Shown here in pieces: positions 8,931 through 18,046 of a DNA stretch of 37,906 nt. The position numbers and the translations under genes were made by a program. The notes under the pieces are model-generated. The model made no database searches, was not told the DNA's origin, and saw only the letters and a list, made by a program, of their open reading frames with translations. Every line of letters begins with the position of its first letter. Positions within the stretch are counted from its first letter, which is position 1. Source of the DNA: a virus. The DNA lies in the IMG/VR virus record IMGVR_UViG_3300036760_000519, positions 1 through 37,906 of that record. The stretch is one strand, 5' to 3'.

Positions 8931-9163
8931 GACGGTTCCTCGCTAAGGTTTGCGGTGCAAGGCGACGCAGCGCATTGCCCCACCCAACATTGCCTCGTCC
9001 CTGCCCCGCTTCGCTCGACCGCACAGGACCGAACATGGCATCGCTAGACACTGCAATGTTTACAAACGCAACCCTAGCGTATACATTCAGAACCATCAAG
9101 GACAAAATAACCGAGGGGGATACTATCTTGCCCGTAACGTCAGTTGCCGCCTACCCTGCGGCC
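8931..9163. promoter_or_regulatory. Divergent regulatory region between Cas7-like and HTH genes
   Basis: About 230 bases separate two divergently transcribed genes, and the central part is clearly more A/T-rich than its surroundings. On the plus strand a TTTACA (9059-9064) and a TATACA (9080-9085) are 15 bases apart, a short-spaced sigma-70-like promoter candidate. A pseudo-palindrome GTTTacAAAC (9058-9067) overlaps the -35 element and a GTATAC palindrome overlaps the -10, both plausible operator sites for the adjacent HTH protein. GAGGGGG at 9113-9119 is a good ribosome-binding site for an in-frame TTG at 9128. A minus-strand promoter for the Cas7-like gene must lie here too, but I see no convincing one. 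Confidence 0.4.
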
Positions 9164-9409
9164 ATGATTACTCCAGGTCAGATCCGTGCTGCTCGCGCCC
9201 TACTCGGCTGGAAACAGACCGACCTCGCCAAGGCGTCCGACGTGTCAGAGATCAGCATCAAGAATGTCGAGCGCGGCGCGACCGACGCGCGTGGCAGCAC
9301 GCTCGCGAAAATCCAGGGCGCTATCGAAGCGGCTGGCGTCGAGATCATCCCGCAGAACGGCGCCAGTATCAGCGGCGGCCCAGGCGTGCGACTGCGGCGC
9401 TCCTTGTAG
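9164..9409 (+). CDS. XRE-family helix-turn-helix regulator
   Basis: An 81-aa small DNA-binding protein. Its start MITPGQIRAARALLGWKQTDLAKASDVS and 'ISIKNVERG' follow the Cro/C1-type HTH pattern: helix 2 'KQTDLAKAS', turn, recognition helix 'SEISIKNVERG'. A second half ends 'LEAAGVEIIPQNG', as in many short proteobacterial XRE regulators. I use the ATG at 9164 because family members begin with MITPxQ. The in-frame TTG at 9128 has a better ribosome-binding site and would add 12 residues. The stop codon directly abuts the stop of the convergent 360-aa gene (9409/9410). It probably controls its own promoter and the divergent Cas7-like gene. Confidence 0.85.
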   Translation: MITPGQIRAARALLGWKQTDLAKASDVSEISIKNVERGATDARGSTLAKIQGAIEAAGVEIIPQNGASISGGPGVRLRRSL

Positions 9410-10492
9410 TCATCGCCTCGGTGGCGGCAAATTCTTTAACTTGCGTACCGTATCTGCGCGAATCTGTTTCACGAGCGCATCTAATTTATTGGCTCCATGG
9501 CGATGACTGCCGCCGCCATGAGCGGCCACAGCGTGAGGCGGGATTGCGAATTCTCCGCCGCTGACTCTGATCGGTACGCGGCCGCCACGGGCCATGCCCG
9601 GCATCGGCGCTCCCTGCCCTGGCTGCGCGCCGGTACGCTGCAACATTGCTTGTACCGCCTTGTCGAGGATCGCCCTCCCAGCGTCGGTGTTGCCCTCGCC
9701 GACCGCTGAGACGACGTCGGCTGGCACGATGTAGGTGCCCTCCTCCGCCTCGGTCTCGATCGCATCCGAGCGCCCCGGCGTTGCCGACCGAATGCCGCCG
9801 GCGATGCCCCCATCGGCGAACCCGACGCGGCCGCCGCGCGCGCGTGCCGTTCCGTAACCGGGCCCGCCGGTCGCATTGCCGGAGCCGATGCCACCGCCCG
9901 CGCGCGCCCCGCCGTTGCCGCCGCCACCGTTGCCGCGAGCTGCCGCGCGCGCCGCGGAGCCAGGATTCCCGTGCATGCCGGCAAAGGGATCGGCATCGCG
10001 GAACGATTGCCGGTCCGCTTGGTTGTTCTCGGCCTCGCCGCGTGTCATGCGGCCCTGCTTCACCGCGTCGATGAGATCGGGATCATAGCTCGAATAACCA
10101 GGGATATCCTGCCATCCGCCGAGGTTGATGCCCGTCGCGTGGCCGAGCGCCATCTTCGCGGTCGCGCTGAGCGGATTCGTGACGCCCATCGCGTTGCCGA
10201 TCGCCGCCATGAGACCGGCCCCGGTGAATGGCGCGCGGCCGCGTCTCATCATCTCGACGTCCCGTCCGCGGATGCCGTAGGCACCGCCTCCAAACTCGCC
10301 GCCGCTGTCCCTCTCGGGCCGCATCGGCGGCTGCCACGCTGCTATGCCGGCCGGACGCGGCGTCGGAGTCGGCACGTCGCCTGACGCCCCCGGCAGCGTC
10401 GACGCGGCGGTGTCCCATAGGAAGAATTGATGCTCGGGCCCGCTGGCATAATCGCCGATGCCGCCCTCGATCGGGGCATAGGTCCTATTCAT
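9410..10492 (-). CDS. 360-aa Gly-rich virion-associated protein
   Basis: The protein is mostly low-complexity Gly/Ala/Arg in the middle (residues about 185-225). Its C-terminal domain contains 'ARGGRVGFADGGIAGG', 'EEGTYIVPADVVSAVGEGNTDAG', 'MARGGRVPIRVSGGEFAIPPHAV' and a Lys/Arg-rich end. The paired 'hVPxxVVxxxGxGxxxxG / GEFxIPP' elements recur in phage tail and internal proteins I have seen, but I know no function for them. It shares the ARGGRV-type motif with the 834-aa protein and the 65-aa protein in this window. Its start overlaps the 92-aa gene by 4 bases, so it belongs to the tail operon. It is the last gene before the plus-strand cassette. An internal virion or tail-completion role is inferred. 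Confidence 0.62.
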   Translation of the reverse strand: MNRTYAPIEGGIGDYASGPEHQFFLWDTAASTLPGASGDVPTPTPRPAGIAAWQPPMRPERDSGGEFGGGAYGIRGRDVEMMRRGRAPFTGAGLMAAIGNAMGVTNPLSATAKMALGHATGINLGGWQDIPGYSSYDPDLIDAVKQGRMTRGEAENNQADRQSFRDADPFAGMHGNPGSAARAAARGNGGGGNGGARAGGGIGSGNATGGPGYGTARARGGRVGFADGGIAGGIRSATPGRSDAIETEAEEGTYIVPADVVSAVGEGNTDAGRAILDKAVQAMLQRTGAQPGQGAPMPGMARGGRVPIRVSGGEFAIPPHAVAAHGGGSHRHGANKLDALVKQIRADTVRKLKNLPPPRR

Positions 10493-10767
10493 CCGATGAT
10501 GCTCCGTTGTTTCAGGTCGCCGACCAGCGTGCCCAGCTGCTCGCGCACCTGCGCCGCCGTGTCAGCCGACGAGTCGAGAGTGCGGTTCGGCGTAGGATTG
10601 GTGACGGTCCAACCGACGCCGGCCTGCGTCGAGAGTTGATCCAGGGCACTCTCCACCGTCCGAACGAGATCGCGTGCCCAGCCTTCAAGCGCCTGGACGT
10701 AGTTCCGCAGATCGACGTCGTTCTTGACGAACCGGCTCTGCGGCGGTTCCGGCAACCGGACGCTCAT
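10489..10767 (-). CDS. Small 92-aa tail-region protein
   Basis: A 92-aa protein with 4-base overlaps at both ends (start with the 594-aa gene's end, stop with the 360-aa gene's start), so it is translationally coupled in the operon. The sequence is helical, with 'NYVQALEGWARDLVRTVESALDQL' and a C-terminal 'AAQVREQLGTLVGDLKQRS' that could form a short coiled coil. I recognise no family. Small helical proteins between tail-completion genes are often tail plug, needle or chaperone proteins, but nothing in the sequence decides this. Confidence 0.6.
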   Translation of the reverse strand: MSVRLPEPPQSRFVKNDVDLRNYVQALEGWARDLVRTVESALDQLSTQAGVGWTVTNPTPNRTLDSSADTAAQVREQLGTLVGDLKQRSIIG

Positions 10768-12548
10768 GCCCGACCGTCCCGCGCCACCAATATCCGCGGC
10801 TTACCCATACGCCAGCTCATTCCCGCCGTGCTGCCTTCGAACCGCAGCGCCGCTTGGCGCCCGCGGCCGCTCAGCGTGACGACCTTGTCGGTCGGCGAGA
10901 TCGCAACCGGCCCGATGATGGTCCGATCGCCCTCGGGGGCGTCACGCAGCAGCAGCGAGACATCGACGCTGCCGCCGTTCTCCATCTTGAAGTTCGGATA
11001 GAAGTCGTCGGTGTACATGAAATAGTCGGACTCATCGAGATCGAAATCTCCGGTCTCGACGAACCATTCCATCGGAGCGCCGTCATCGTCATGACCGAAC
11101 TCATGGTAGTACATCTTGCCGTTCGACGTGTGCGTTGCCAGCGGGAACCCGAAGACGTCGCCGCTGTCCCAGGCTGTGCGCGGCAGGTTGCCGTGAGACC
11201 ACAGGTTCTCCACGAAGTTGTAGGAGACGAAGTGGGCGTTCTCGACATCGTGCCCGTGCGGGAAGAACCACATGATCGAATCTGTCCGCGCGTTGAGTCC
11301 AGAGAAAATCTTCGCCTTCTGCAACAGATTGAGATCCTCGAAGACTTCGTCCCAGACCGTGCAGGCGATGATCTCGGGCGCACCGCCGCGGTAGACGTAG
11401 AACTGCTTGTTGTTGCCCATCCACCAAGCGACACCGTTGTGCACGACGGCGGCATTGGGACCGATCAGACCGCAGCCGGAGCCTAACTTGTCGAAGCGGA
11501 AGACGTAGGGCGGTCCGGTGAAGCGCATCGCATGCAGCGCGGTGTCGGTCCAAATCAACGTTTCGCGTGCCGAGGTCTCGCCGGAGACGATCTCGGAGCC
11601 GTCGCTGAGGCGCCATGACCCGGCGGCATTGGTCGCCGTCGCCGTCCAGTCGACGAAGTCCTCGGCGTCCGACCAGCGCACGAGCATCGGGTCCTGGACG
11701 CCGCCGACGTCGCCGCCCAACGAGACGACGTGCCGCTCCGGGGTGCTGATCAGCATCCAGTTGTTGATGGTCGGCGCGTTGGTCAGCACGACCGCGCGCG
11801 GGCCCACGCCGGCGCTGGCGTCCCAGGTGTAGATCTTGCCCTTGCGGACGCAGGCGATCAGATCCTCGCCGAGGAGATCGAAGGCCCACAGCCGCGGGTC
11901 GAGGACGGTTGACGAGACGCTACGCGGCGTGCCCCATGTGCCGCTACCCCAAGTGCCGGCACCCCAGCCAAAACCGGGATTGGCGTCACAGGTGCCGATC
12001 GGCAGCAGATAGCTGTAGGCCACCGCAGCGCCACCGCCGGAGCCGCTGGCATTGGCGACCGTCAACGCGACGACCGTGAAGTCATCGACGCCGACCACCG
12101 TTGCGACGACGAACTCACCATTCATCGTCACGTTGTTGAAGGTCGCCGCACCCGACCAGATGACGTGGTCGCCGACGCTACGACCATGCGCGACATGGTG
12201 CACCGTCACGATGTTCGAGAGGTTGACGGTCGTGAACGGGTTATTGGCCTCGGTACCCGAGATGTCGACCGGCGTGATGTCGTAGTAGAGGCCGCCCTGG
12301 AAGATCTGCAGCCGGGTATCGGCGCCGAGCGCGGCGTTCTTCTGGCCCGCGATCTGTGCCCACGACAGCAGCGCTCGGCAGCAACCGGAGAAGGTCTGCC
12401 CCATCGCAACGTTGGACCAACCCCCCATCTTCTCGGCGAGTCCGTCGCGGAAGATGACGTTGGCGGCATCCGAGAACCCCCCTTCGTTCAGGAGGGCGGT
12501 GAATTGCTTGTTGATGCCCGGCCGGAAAGTCAGCGGGGTGAGAGGCAT
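10764..12548 (-). CDS. Tail stabilisation / completion protein (gp10-like candidate)
   Basis: A 594-aa protein starting MPLTPLTFRPGINKQFTALLNEGGF, followed by 'FRDGLAEKMGGW'. This N-terminal pattern (PGIN..T....EGG(F/W)..A..V.FR.G..EK.GGW) recurs in many podovirus virion proteins. The rest is beta-rich with regularly spaced Trp and Gly motifs (WSDAEDFVDW, LIWTDTALHAMRF, WWMGNNKQFYVYRGG), consistent with a repeated blade or propeller-like structure. By position after the connector and fibre genes and by length it could match the P22 gp10 / packaged-DNA stabilisation role. The N-terminal pattern is seen; the gp10 role is inferred. Confidence 0.65.
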   Translation of the reverse strand: MPLTPLTFRPGINKQFTALLNEGGFSDAANVIFRDGLAEKMGGWSNVAMGQTFSGCCRALLSWAQIAGQKNAALGADTRLQIFQGGLYYDITPVDISGTEANNPFTTVNLSNIVTVHHVAHGRSVGDHVIWSGAATFNNVTMNGEFVVATVVGVDDFTVVALTVANASGSGGGAAVAYSYLLPIGTCDANPGFGWGAGTWGSGTWGTPRSVSSTVLDPRLWAFDLLGEDLIACVRKGKIYTWDASAGVGPRAVVLTNAPTINNWMLISTPERHVVSLGGDVGGVQDPMLVRWSDAEDFVDWTATATNAAGSWRLSDGSEIVSGETSARETLIWTDTALHAMRFTGPPYVFRFDKLGSGCGLIGPNAAVVHNGVAWWMGNNKQFYVYRGGAPEIIACTVWDEVFEDLNLLQKAKIFSGLNARTDSIMWFFPHGHDVENAHFVSYNFVENLWSHGNLPRTAWDSGDVFGFPLATHTSNGKMYYHEFGHDDDGAPMEWFVETGDFDLDESDYFMYTDDFYPNFKMENGGSVDVSLLLRDAPEGDRTIIGPVAISPTDKVVTLSGRGRQAALRFEGSTAGMSWRMGKPRILVARDGRA

Positions 12549-12758
12549 CTAGGCTTTCTTGGGCTTTGGTGGAAACCAGCAGGCGACGGCTTGCCAGCAC
12601 GGCACGCCGTCAGCCTCGCGCTTGCGGTCACGCTCCATGCTGACGTGGTCTGGCGCGCGACCCTGCCAGGGCTGGATGGTCGGCGCCTTCACCTCGGCGA
12701 TGGCCTGGTCACGATCCATCCAGTCGGATCGGATGCTGTGCACGATCGTCGACATCAC
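12549..12758 (-). CDS. Small 69-aa hypothetical protein
   Basis: A 69-aa frame that fits the operon exactly: its GTG overlaps the stop of the 602-aa fibre gene (GTGA, with an ATG as the next codon) and its stop abuts the start of the 594-aa gene (12549/12548). The product is hydrophilic with three Trp in the second half, 'DRDQAIAEVKAPTI' and a Lys/Pro-rich end (WFPPKPKKA). No family is recognised. The coupling at both ends is the main evidence that it is real. Confidence 0.5.
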   Translation of the reverse strand: MMSTIVHSIRSDWMDRDQAIAEVKAPTIQPWQGRAPDHVSMERDRKREADGVPCWQAVACWFPPKPKKA

Positions 12759-14563
12759 GTCACCTTTCTCCGCCCCAACACCGTCACCTTGCCGGTCGCG
12801 ATATTACCGGCCGACATCCGAAATTGGATTCCCTTGATCGCCGCTGCCGTCAGCCGCCGGCCGGTGCCGGTACCGGTGTTCAGGCGCGACGTGCTGGACT
12901 GAATCCCAAAAGCCCACGTCAGGAATCCAAAGGCGGCGGCCTGCGGTGCGTTGTGGACCAACAGCCTGAAACTCATGGTCTCATTCGCGGCATTGCCGAG
13001 AGTATCGCCGGCGTTGACCTGCATCGACGTGGCGCTCGCGCTGTTCGCCTGGGTTGCGCCCGCCGAAGTTTCCTCAAAGGTCTGGTAGGCGTAACTACCA
13101 GCACCGGAATCAAAAGTAGTGCCGTCCTGCGCCGTTCGCACCAACAGATCGACGGTGTCGCTCGCTGGCGCGATCATGGAGCCGATGAACTCGAAGTCTT
13201 CGAAATCCGTCGTGAACGCCGAAAAATCGAAGCTGAGATTTGCGCTGGCCGCCGCCGTCAATTCAGCTAGCGGCACCCAGCCACCGATCTCGCCGATGCG
13301 CCCCTTGCGCACAGCGCCAGCCGTGATGTCGTAGATCGGAACAAAGCCGCCGCTGGCCGGATTGTCGACGAGGGTCAGGGCGTTGACGTCGGCCAGGACC
13401 GCTACGCCGCCGACGAATAGGGCGATGAAGTTGCCGCTGCCGGCGCCTTTGTCGCCGCCCGTGACGCCGGGCGCGTATTGCCCCTGGCCGTAGCGGATGA
13501 CCTCGTTGTCGCCACCGGCCACCTTCGACCAGATCGCAACTTCCGAGTCTTCGCTGGCGTTCGTCGGGTCCAGCAGCTTGACGAGCAACTTAGCGCCAGT
13601 GCGCTTGATAGCGGCGGAACTGCGGGCCGACCAGATGATCGAGACCAGGAGATCGCCGGCCGCCGGTGAGGCGCTATCGCGGAACAGATCGAGAGCGGGG
13701 AACTCCGCCGCGCCGGCGTCCGTGCTCACGGCCTGCAAAGGCGTGGTCAGATCGCTGCGCGTGAAGGTCTCGGTGCCAGTGAAAGCGTTCGGATTGCCGG
13801 CCAGCGTGGCGACACCGGTCGGAGCGATCAGGGCAGTTCCGTCCGCGCGCGTGTAATTGTGGATGCGGTGCGTCGCCGTCGTGTCGGCGATGACCTCGTA
13901 GGTGTCGTCGACCTGCGTCGTGATGTTGGCGCCGCCCGGGCAAATCAGGTTGGCGCCGTTGGTGATCGTCAGGATGCCGGAGTGCCGCACTTTCCGGCGC
14001 GCGCCCGCTCGGGGTGCGGTCCCGAAGCTCGTGATTCCGGTTACGCCGGTGACGACCGAATAGTTGCCATCGGTCGCCCAGATGTTCGTGGTCGCGGCCG
14101 AGGCGATGTCGGCGCCCTTGCTTTCGTCCATTGAGCCGAGGATCGCGAGCTGGGTGACGGCGCTGAGGTCCTCGACGACGTTCACGCCGTCGCACCGCAG
14201 GAGCATTTTCCTTCCCTGCGGGACCAGAATGCCGGAGCCGGCGGCGGTCTTGATGGTGCGCGTGAAGGCACCGGTCGTGTTGTTGAAGACAGCGAAACGG
14301 CGTACCGAGGTCGGGACGATCACATTTGCATTGCCGGTGACGACGCCCGTCAGCTCGTAGGCCGCGTGCTGCGACTCGTTTAGCGAACCATCGGTATTGG
14401 TCAGCGTAGTGTCGCCGGCGCCGGCAACGGACTTCACCAGCGTTCCGCAGATCGCGCGCTCAAGGATGGCGAAATTTGTGTCGCAGCGGTCGCCCCACGT
14501 CGCCGAATTTTCGCCGTTGGTTTGATCGGTCAGGCGGAGGCTCGTCGTGTACACATCTGGCAT
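12755..14563 (-). CDS. Tail fibre / adaptor-type fibre protein
   Basis: A 602-aa protein. The N-terminal 130 residues follow a pattern common in phage fibres: 'SLRLTDQTNGENSATWGD', a 'TLTNTDGSLNESQHAAYELTG' strand region, then 'VIVPTSVRRFAVFNNTTGAFTRTIKTAAGSGILVPQGRKMLLRCDG'. This looks like the fibre segment that joins the particle. The rest is beta-rich with Gly/Ala/Thr, and the C-terminal about 170 residues ('FDFSAFTTDFEDFEFIGSMIAPASDT ...') resemble a globular tip domain of phage fibres. The start lies 2 bases past the stop of the GIY-YIG gene (TGA CC ATG). The exact receptor is unknown. Confidence 0.75.
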   Translation of the reverse strand: MPDVYTTSLRLTDQTNGENSATWGDRCDTNFAILERAICGTLVKSVAGAGDTTLTNTDGSLNESQHAAYELTGVVTGNANVIVPTSVRRFAVFNNTTGAFTRTIKTAAGSGILVPQGRKMLLRCDGVNVVEDLSAVTQLAILGSMDESKGADIASAATTNIWATDGNYSVVTGVTGITSFGTAPRAGARRKVRHSGILTITNGANLICPGGANITTQVDDTYEVIADTTATHRIHNYTRADGTALIAPTGVATLAGNPNAFTGTETFTRSDLTTPLQAVSTDAGAAEFPALDLFRDSASPAAGDLLVSIIWSARSSAAIKRTGAKLLVKLLDPTNASEDSEVAIWSKVAGGDNEVIRYGQGQYAPGVTGGDKGAGSGNFIALFVGGVAVLADVNALTLVDNPASGGFVPIYDITAGAVRKGRIGEIGGWVPLAELTAAASANLSFDFSAFTTDFEDFEFIGSMIAPASDTVDLLVRTAQDGTTFDSGAGSYAYQTFEETSAGATQANSASATSMQVNAGDTLGNAANETMSFRLLVHNAPQAAAFGFLTWAFGIQSSTSRLNTGTGTGRRLTAAAIKGIQFRMSAGNIATGKVTVLGRRKVT

Positions 14564-14565
14564 GG

Positions 14566-15546
14566 TCAGGCGCCCCAGAGATACTTGAAGTAGCGCTCGT
14601 TCTGGATGGCGTCGATGGATTGGGTCGTGACGCCGTGTTCGGCAGCGATCTCTTTGCGAGGCCGTTTATCGTCGTGGATGGCGCGAGCCTGCTCGTCGGT
14701 AAGTTTGGCACAGTACGGTTTGTTTCGCCGCCTGAACTTCGGCGCGATCAGCCCCTCAGTCGCCTCGCGCCAAGTCAGTCTACGGCGGATATGACTAACG
14801 GTCCCGTGGTCGATTCCAAGTTCCCTTGCGATCTCGCGACCAGGACGCTGGTCAATGAAGACCATCTTCGCTTGTGCCTGCGTGAGCTTCGCAGCTTCCG
14901 GCCGGGGCTTGCCTCGCGACTGCGCAGCCGAAGCCGCAACACCTTTGTGCCAAATTCCAGCAATATTGCGACGGCTGGATGCTTGTCGCCTTTCGGTCCA
15001 CCGCTTCCCCTGCCCCACCCTGATCGGTGCATAGATTCCGTTCAGGTGCGCCCAGCTATCGCCGCGCCGCGCATCCCGGACCGTGTCGCGCTTGGCCGCG
15101 ACGCCGAATTCAGCCTCCACCATCTCGACCATTTCGCGATTGACGATGTGAGCCTTGGCCGGGTCGCGGATGAACTCGACGATGTCGTTCGTCAGCAACG
15201 CTCGGTATTGATCCTCGCCACGCCGCAGCAGATGCTCGGCACCGTCTCCGCCAAGCGTGCAGTTGTAGCCACCACTCTTGACGTGCGTTCCATGGGCGCA
15301 AATCAGGCCACGCTCGACGGTCAGCAGTTCGTCGATGCTCGTCGCTTCGTACAGCGTGGCGATCGTGAAGGCATCAACGCCGCACTTCCGCATGTCGCGA
15401 TAGAGCGGGAGCGGGTTGCCGTTGTTCGCATCGAAGACGTGACAGGTCCACCGCCGACGCAGCCCGACCGTGCTGATCCCGATGTACGTCCTACCGTTGC
15501 GGCTGTTCACGATCTTGTAGACGATCATCCTGAATTTATACCTCAT
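14566..15546 (-). CDS. GIY-YIG homing endonuclease (free-standing)
   Basis: A 326-aa protein from the ATG at 15546, which lies 2 bases after the stop of the preceding gene (TGA GA ATG). An ATG at 15528 is an alternative, and a longer frame to 15591 has no support. The N-terminal domain has the GIY-YIG core: 'IVYKIVNSRNGRTYIGIS', then 'GLRRRWTCHV' with the conserved Arg and 'TVERGLI' with the likely catalytic Glu. The C-terminal half is a string of DNA-binding modules: 'PGREIARELGIDHGTVSHIRRRLTWR' and 'PRKEIAAEHGVTTQSIDAIQNERYFKYLWG' are helix-turn-helix repeats like those in I-TevI-type and HNH homing enzymes. It sits between two tail genes without disrupting either, as selfish homing endonucleases do. 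Confidence 0.9.
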   Translation of the reverse strand: MRYKFRMIVYKIVNSRNGRTYIGISTVGLRRRWTCHVFDANNGNPLPLYRDMRKCGVDAFTIATLYEATSIDELLTVERGLICAHGTHVKSGGYNCTLGGDGAEHLLRRGEDQYRALLTNDIVEFIRDPAKAHIVNREMVEMVEAEFGVAAKRDTVRDARRGDSWAHLNGIYAPIRVGQGKRWTERRQASSRRNIAGIWHKGVAASAAQSRGKPRPEAAKLTQAQAKMVFIDQRPGREIARELGIDHGTVSHIRRRLTWREATEGLIAPKFRRRNKPYCAKLTDEQARAIHDDKRPRKEIAAEHGVTTQSIDAIQNERYFKYLWGA

Positions 15547-15548
15547 TC

Positions 15549-15794
15549 TCACGAAGCGCAAAATGGAAGTGGGGTCTCGCTGTCGTCCCAATCGTTTTCG
15601 GCCGCCGTCACGTCCGCGTAGACGTTCGGCGCTTCGCTTGGGGCGGTGAAGTCGTTGATCGCGGGAGCTACATCGGCGAAGGCCGACGTCGCGATGTCGT
15701 TGTCAACCCATACCGAGAGCGCGGCGGCGACGACCATCCATGGCGGCTGGCAGTCGAGCGCCGCGGCTTTCGATCGCCAGAAGGTGAGGATCAT
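15549..15794 (-). CDS. Small 81-aa hypothetical protein
   Basis: An 81-aa protein between the Gly-rich fibre and the GIY-YIG gene (8 bases after the first, 2 before the second). It begins MILTFWRSKAAALDCQPPWMVVAAALSVW and ends with an acidic stretch (ENDWDDSETPLPFCAS). The middle repeats an Ala/Asp pattern (DVAPAINDFTAPSEAP, VYADVTAAENDW). No family is recognised. It may be a small tail or fibre accessory protein. Confidence 0.5.
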   Translation of the reverse strand: MILTFWRSKAAALDCQPPWMVVAAALSVWVDNDIATSAFADVAPAINDFTAPSEAPNVYADVTAAENDWDDSETPLPFCAS

Positions 15795-15802
15795 TCACTG
15801 AC

Positions 15803-17410
<1,608 letters not shown>

Positions 17411-17845
17411 CTAGTGTTTTCTTCCTTCCTGCCTGGCACGCCTGTCGTGGGCTTTTCTGCAGGTTCGGCAATGTCGGCGGCCAGTACGCGGGTTCGTATA
17501 GAGATTCATCCCAGAAAGGTCGTGACCTTCCGGGCAACGCGTCTTCGCGACGTTGCGCGCGGCCTGGGTACCGGCACCGCGCAGCAGATTCTCGCGATAG
17601 GTCACCAGTTCCAAGTGACCCGGATTCACGCACCATCTATTGCGGCACAGATGATCAAGGCAAACGCGCGCGCTCCGCGGAGGCAGCGTCAGCGAATGAT
17701 CTCTTTCGAACGCGAATCTATGTGCCAGCACGCGCTTTTTAATGCCGACATCATGGAACATTCCGTAGCCGGCGTTGGTGATTGGCCCGAGATATCGCCA
17801 GCATCCGTTGGCTTCATGTCGCACGCGCGTGTCAAAATCTGCCAT
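17411..17845 (-). CDS. HNH endonuclease (free-standing, homing type)
   Basis: A 144-aa protein. It contains the HNH core typical of phage proteins: 'CLDHLCRNRWCVNPGHLELVT' (residues 62-82), with D64-H65, N74 and H77 and structural Cys residues, preceded by 'AHRFAFERDHSLTLP'. A second metal-binding element follows, C104-P-E-G-H108 with C126-x-x-C129. The start directly abuts the stop of the 66-aa gene (TGA ATG) and the stop abuts the 535-aa fibre start. It probably nicks or cleaves DNA to spread itself. Its exact fit between two fibre genes suggests insertion without damage to the operon. Confidence 0.9.
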   Translation of the reverse strand: MADFDTRVRHEANGCWRYLGPITNAGYGMFHDVGIKKRVLAHRFAFERDHSLTLPPRSARVCLDHLCRNRWCVNPGHLELVTYRENLLRGAGTQAARNVAKTRCPEGHDLSGMNLYTNPRTGRRHCRTCRKAHDRRARQEGRKH

Positions 17846-18046
17846 TCAACTCTCCAACGCGATGCAGCCGCTGCCGTCTTCCAGCAGCAGTTTCGAGGTG
17901 CCGTCCACTTCCAGCACGAGGCACGACGCCGCGCCGGCCGCGACATTGCCGTGGCCGACGCCGAGCGTGCCGAGTTTGCCGGCGAGCGCCGCGCCGGAGA
18001 TCGCGCATAGCGCGAAGCTCAGCAGCCAAGCGAATGCGCGCATCAT
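17846..18046 (-). CDS. Small protein with Sec signal peptide
   Basis: A 66-aa product from the ATG at 18046, which overlaps the stop of the 955-aa gene (ATGA). The N-terminus MMRAFAWLLSFALCAISGAALAG is a textbook signal peptide with an ALA-G cleavage site. A mature part of about 43 residues follows, ending 'SCLVLEVDGTSKLLLEDGSGCIALES'. The LLLE-type beta repeat resembles short strand repeats in phage fibre tips. The longer in-frame start at 18241 only reads antisense-like Arg-rich sequence inside the 955-aa gene. Its function is unknown, and it is likely connected to the fibres. Confidence 0.7.
   Translation of the reverse strand: MMRAFAWLLSFALCAISGAALAGKLGTLGVGHGNVAAGAASCLVLEVDGTSKLLLEDGSGCIALES

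Noticed and set aside
8803-9105. 100-aa minus-strand frame upstream of the Cas7-like gene
   Set aside because: It covers the A/T-richer regulatory region and the start of the Cas7-like gene in another frame, and has no recognisable feature.
8343-9409. Toxin-antitoxin pair (HTH plus neighbour)
   Set aside because: The genes are divergent rather than in one operon, and the Cas7-like protein has no toxin motif.
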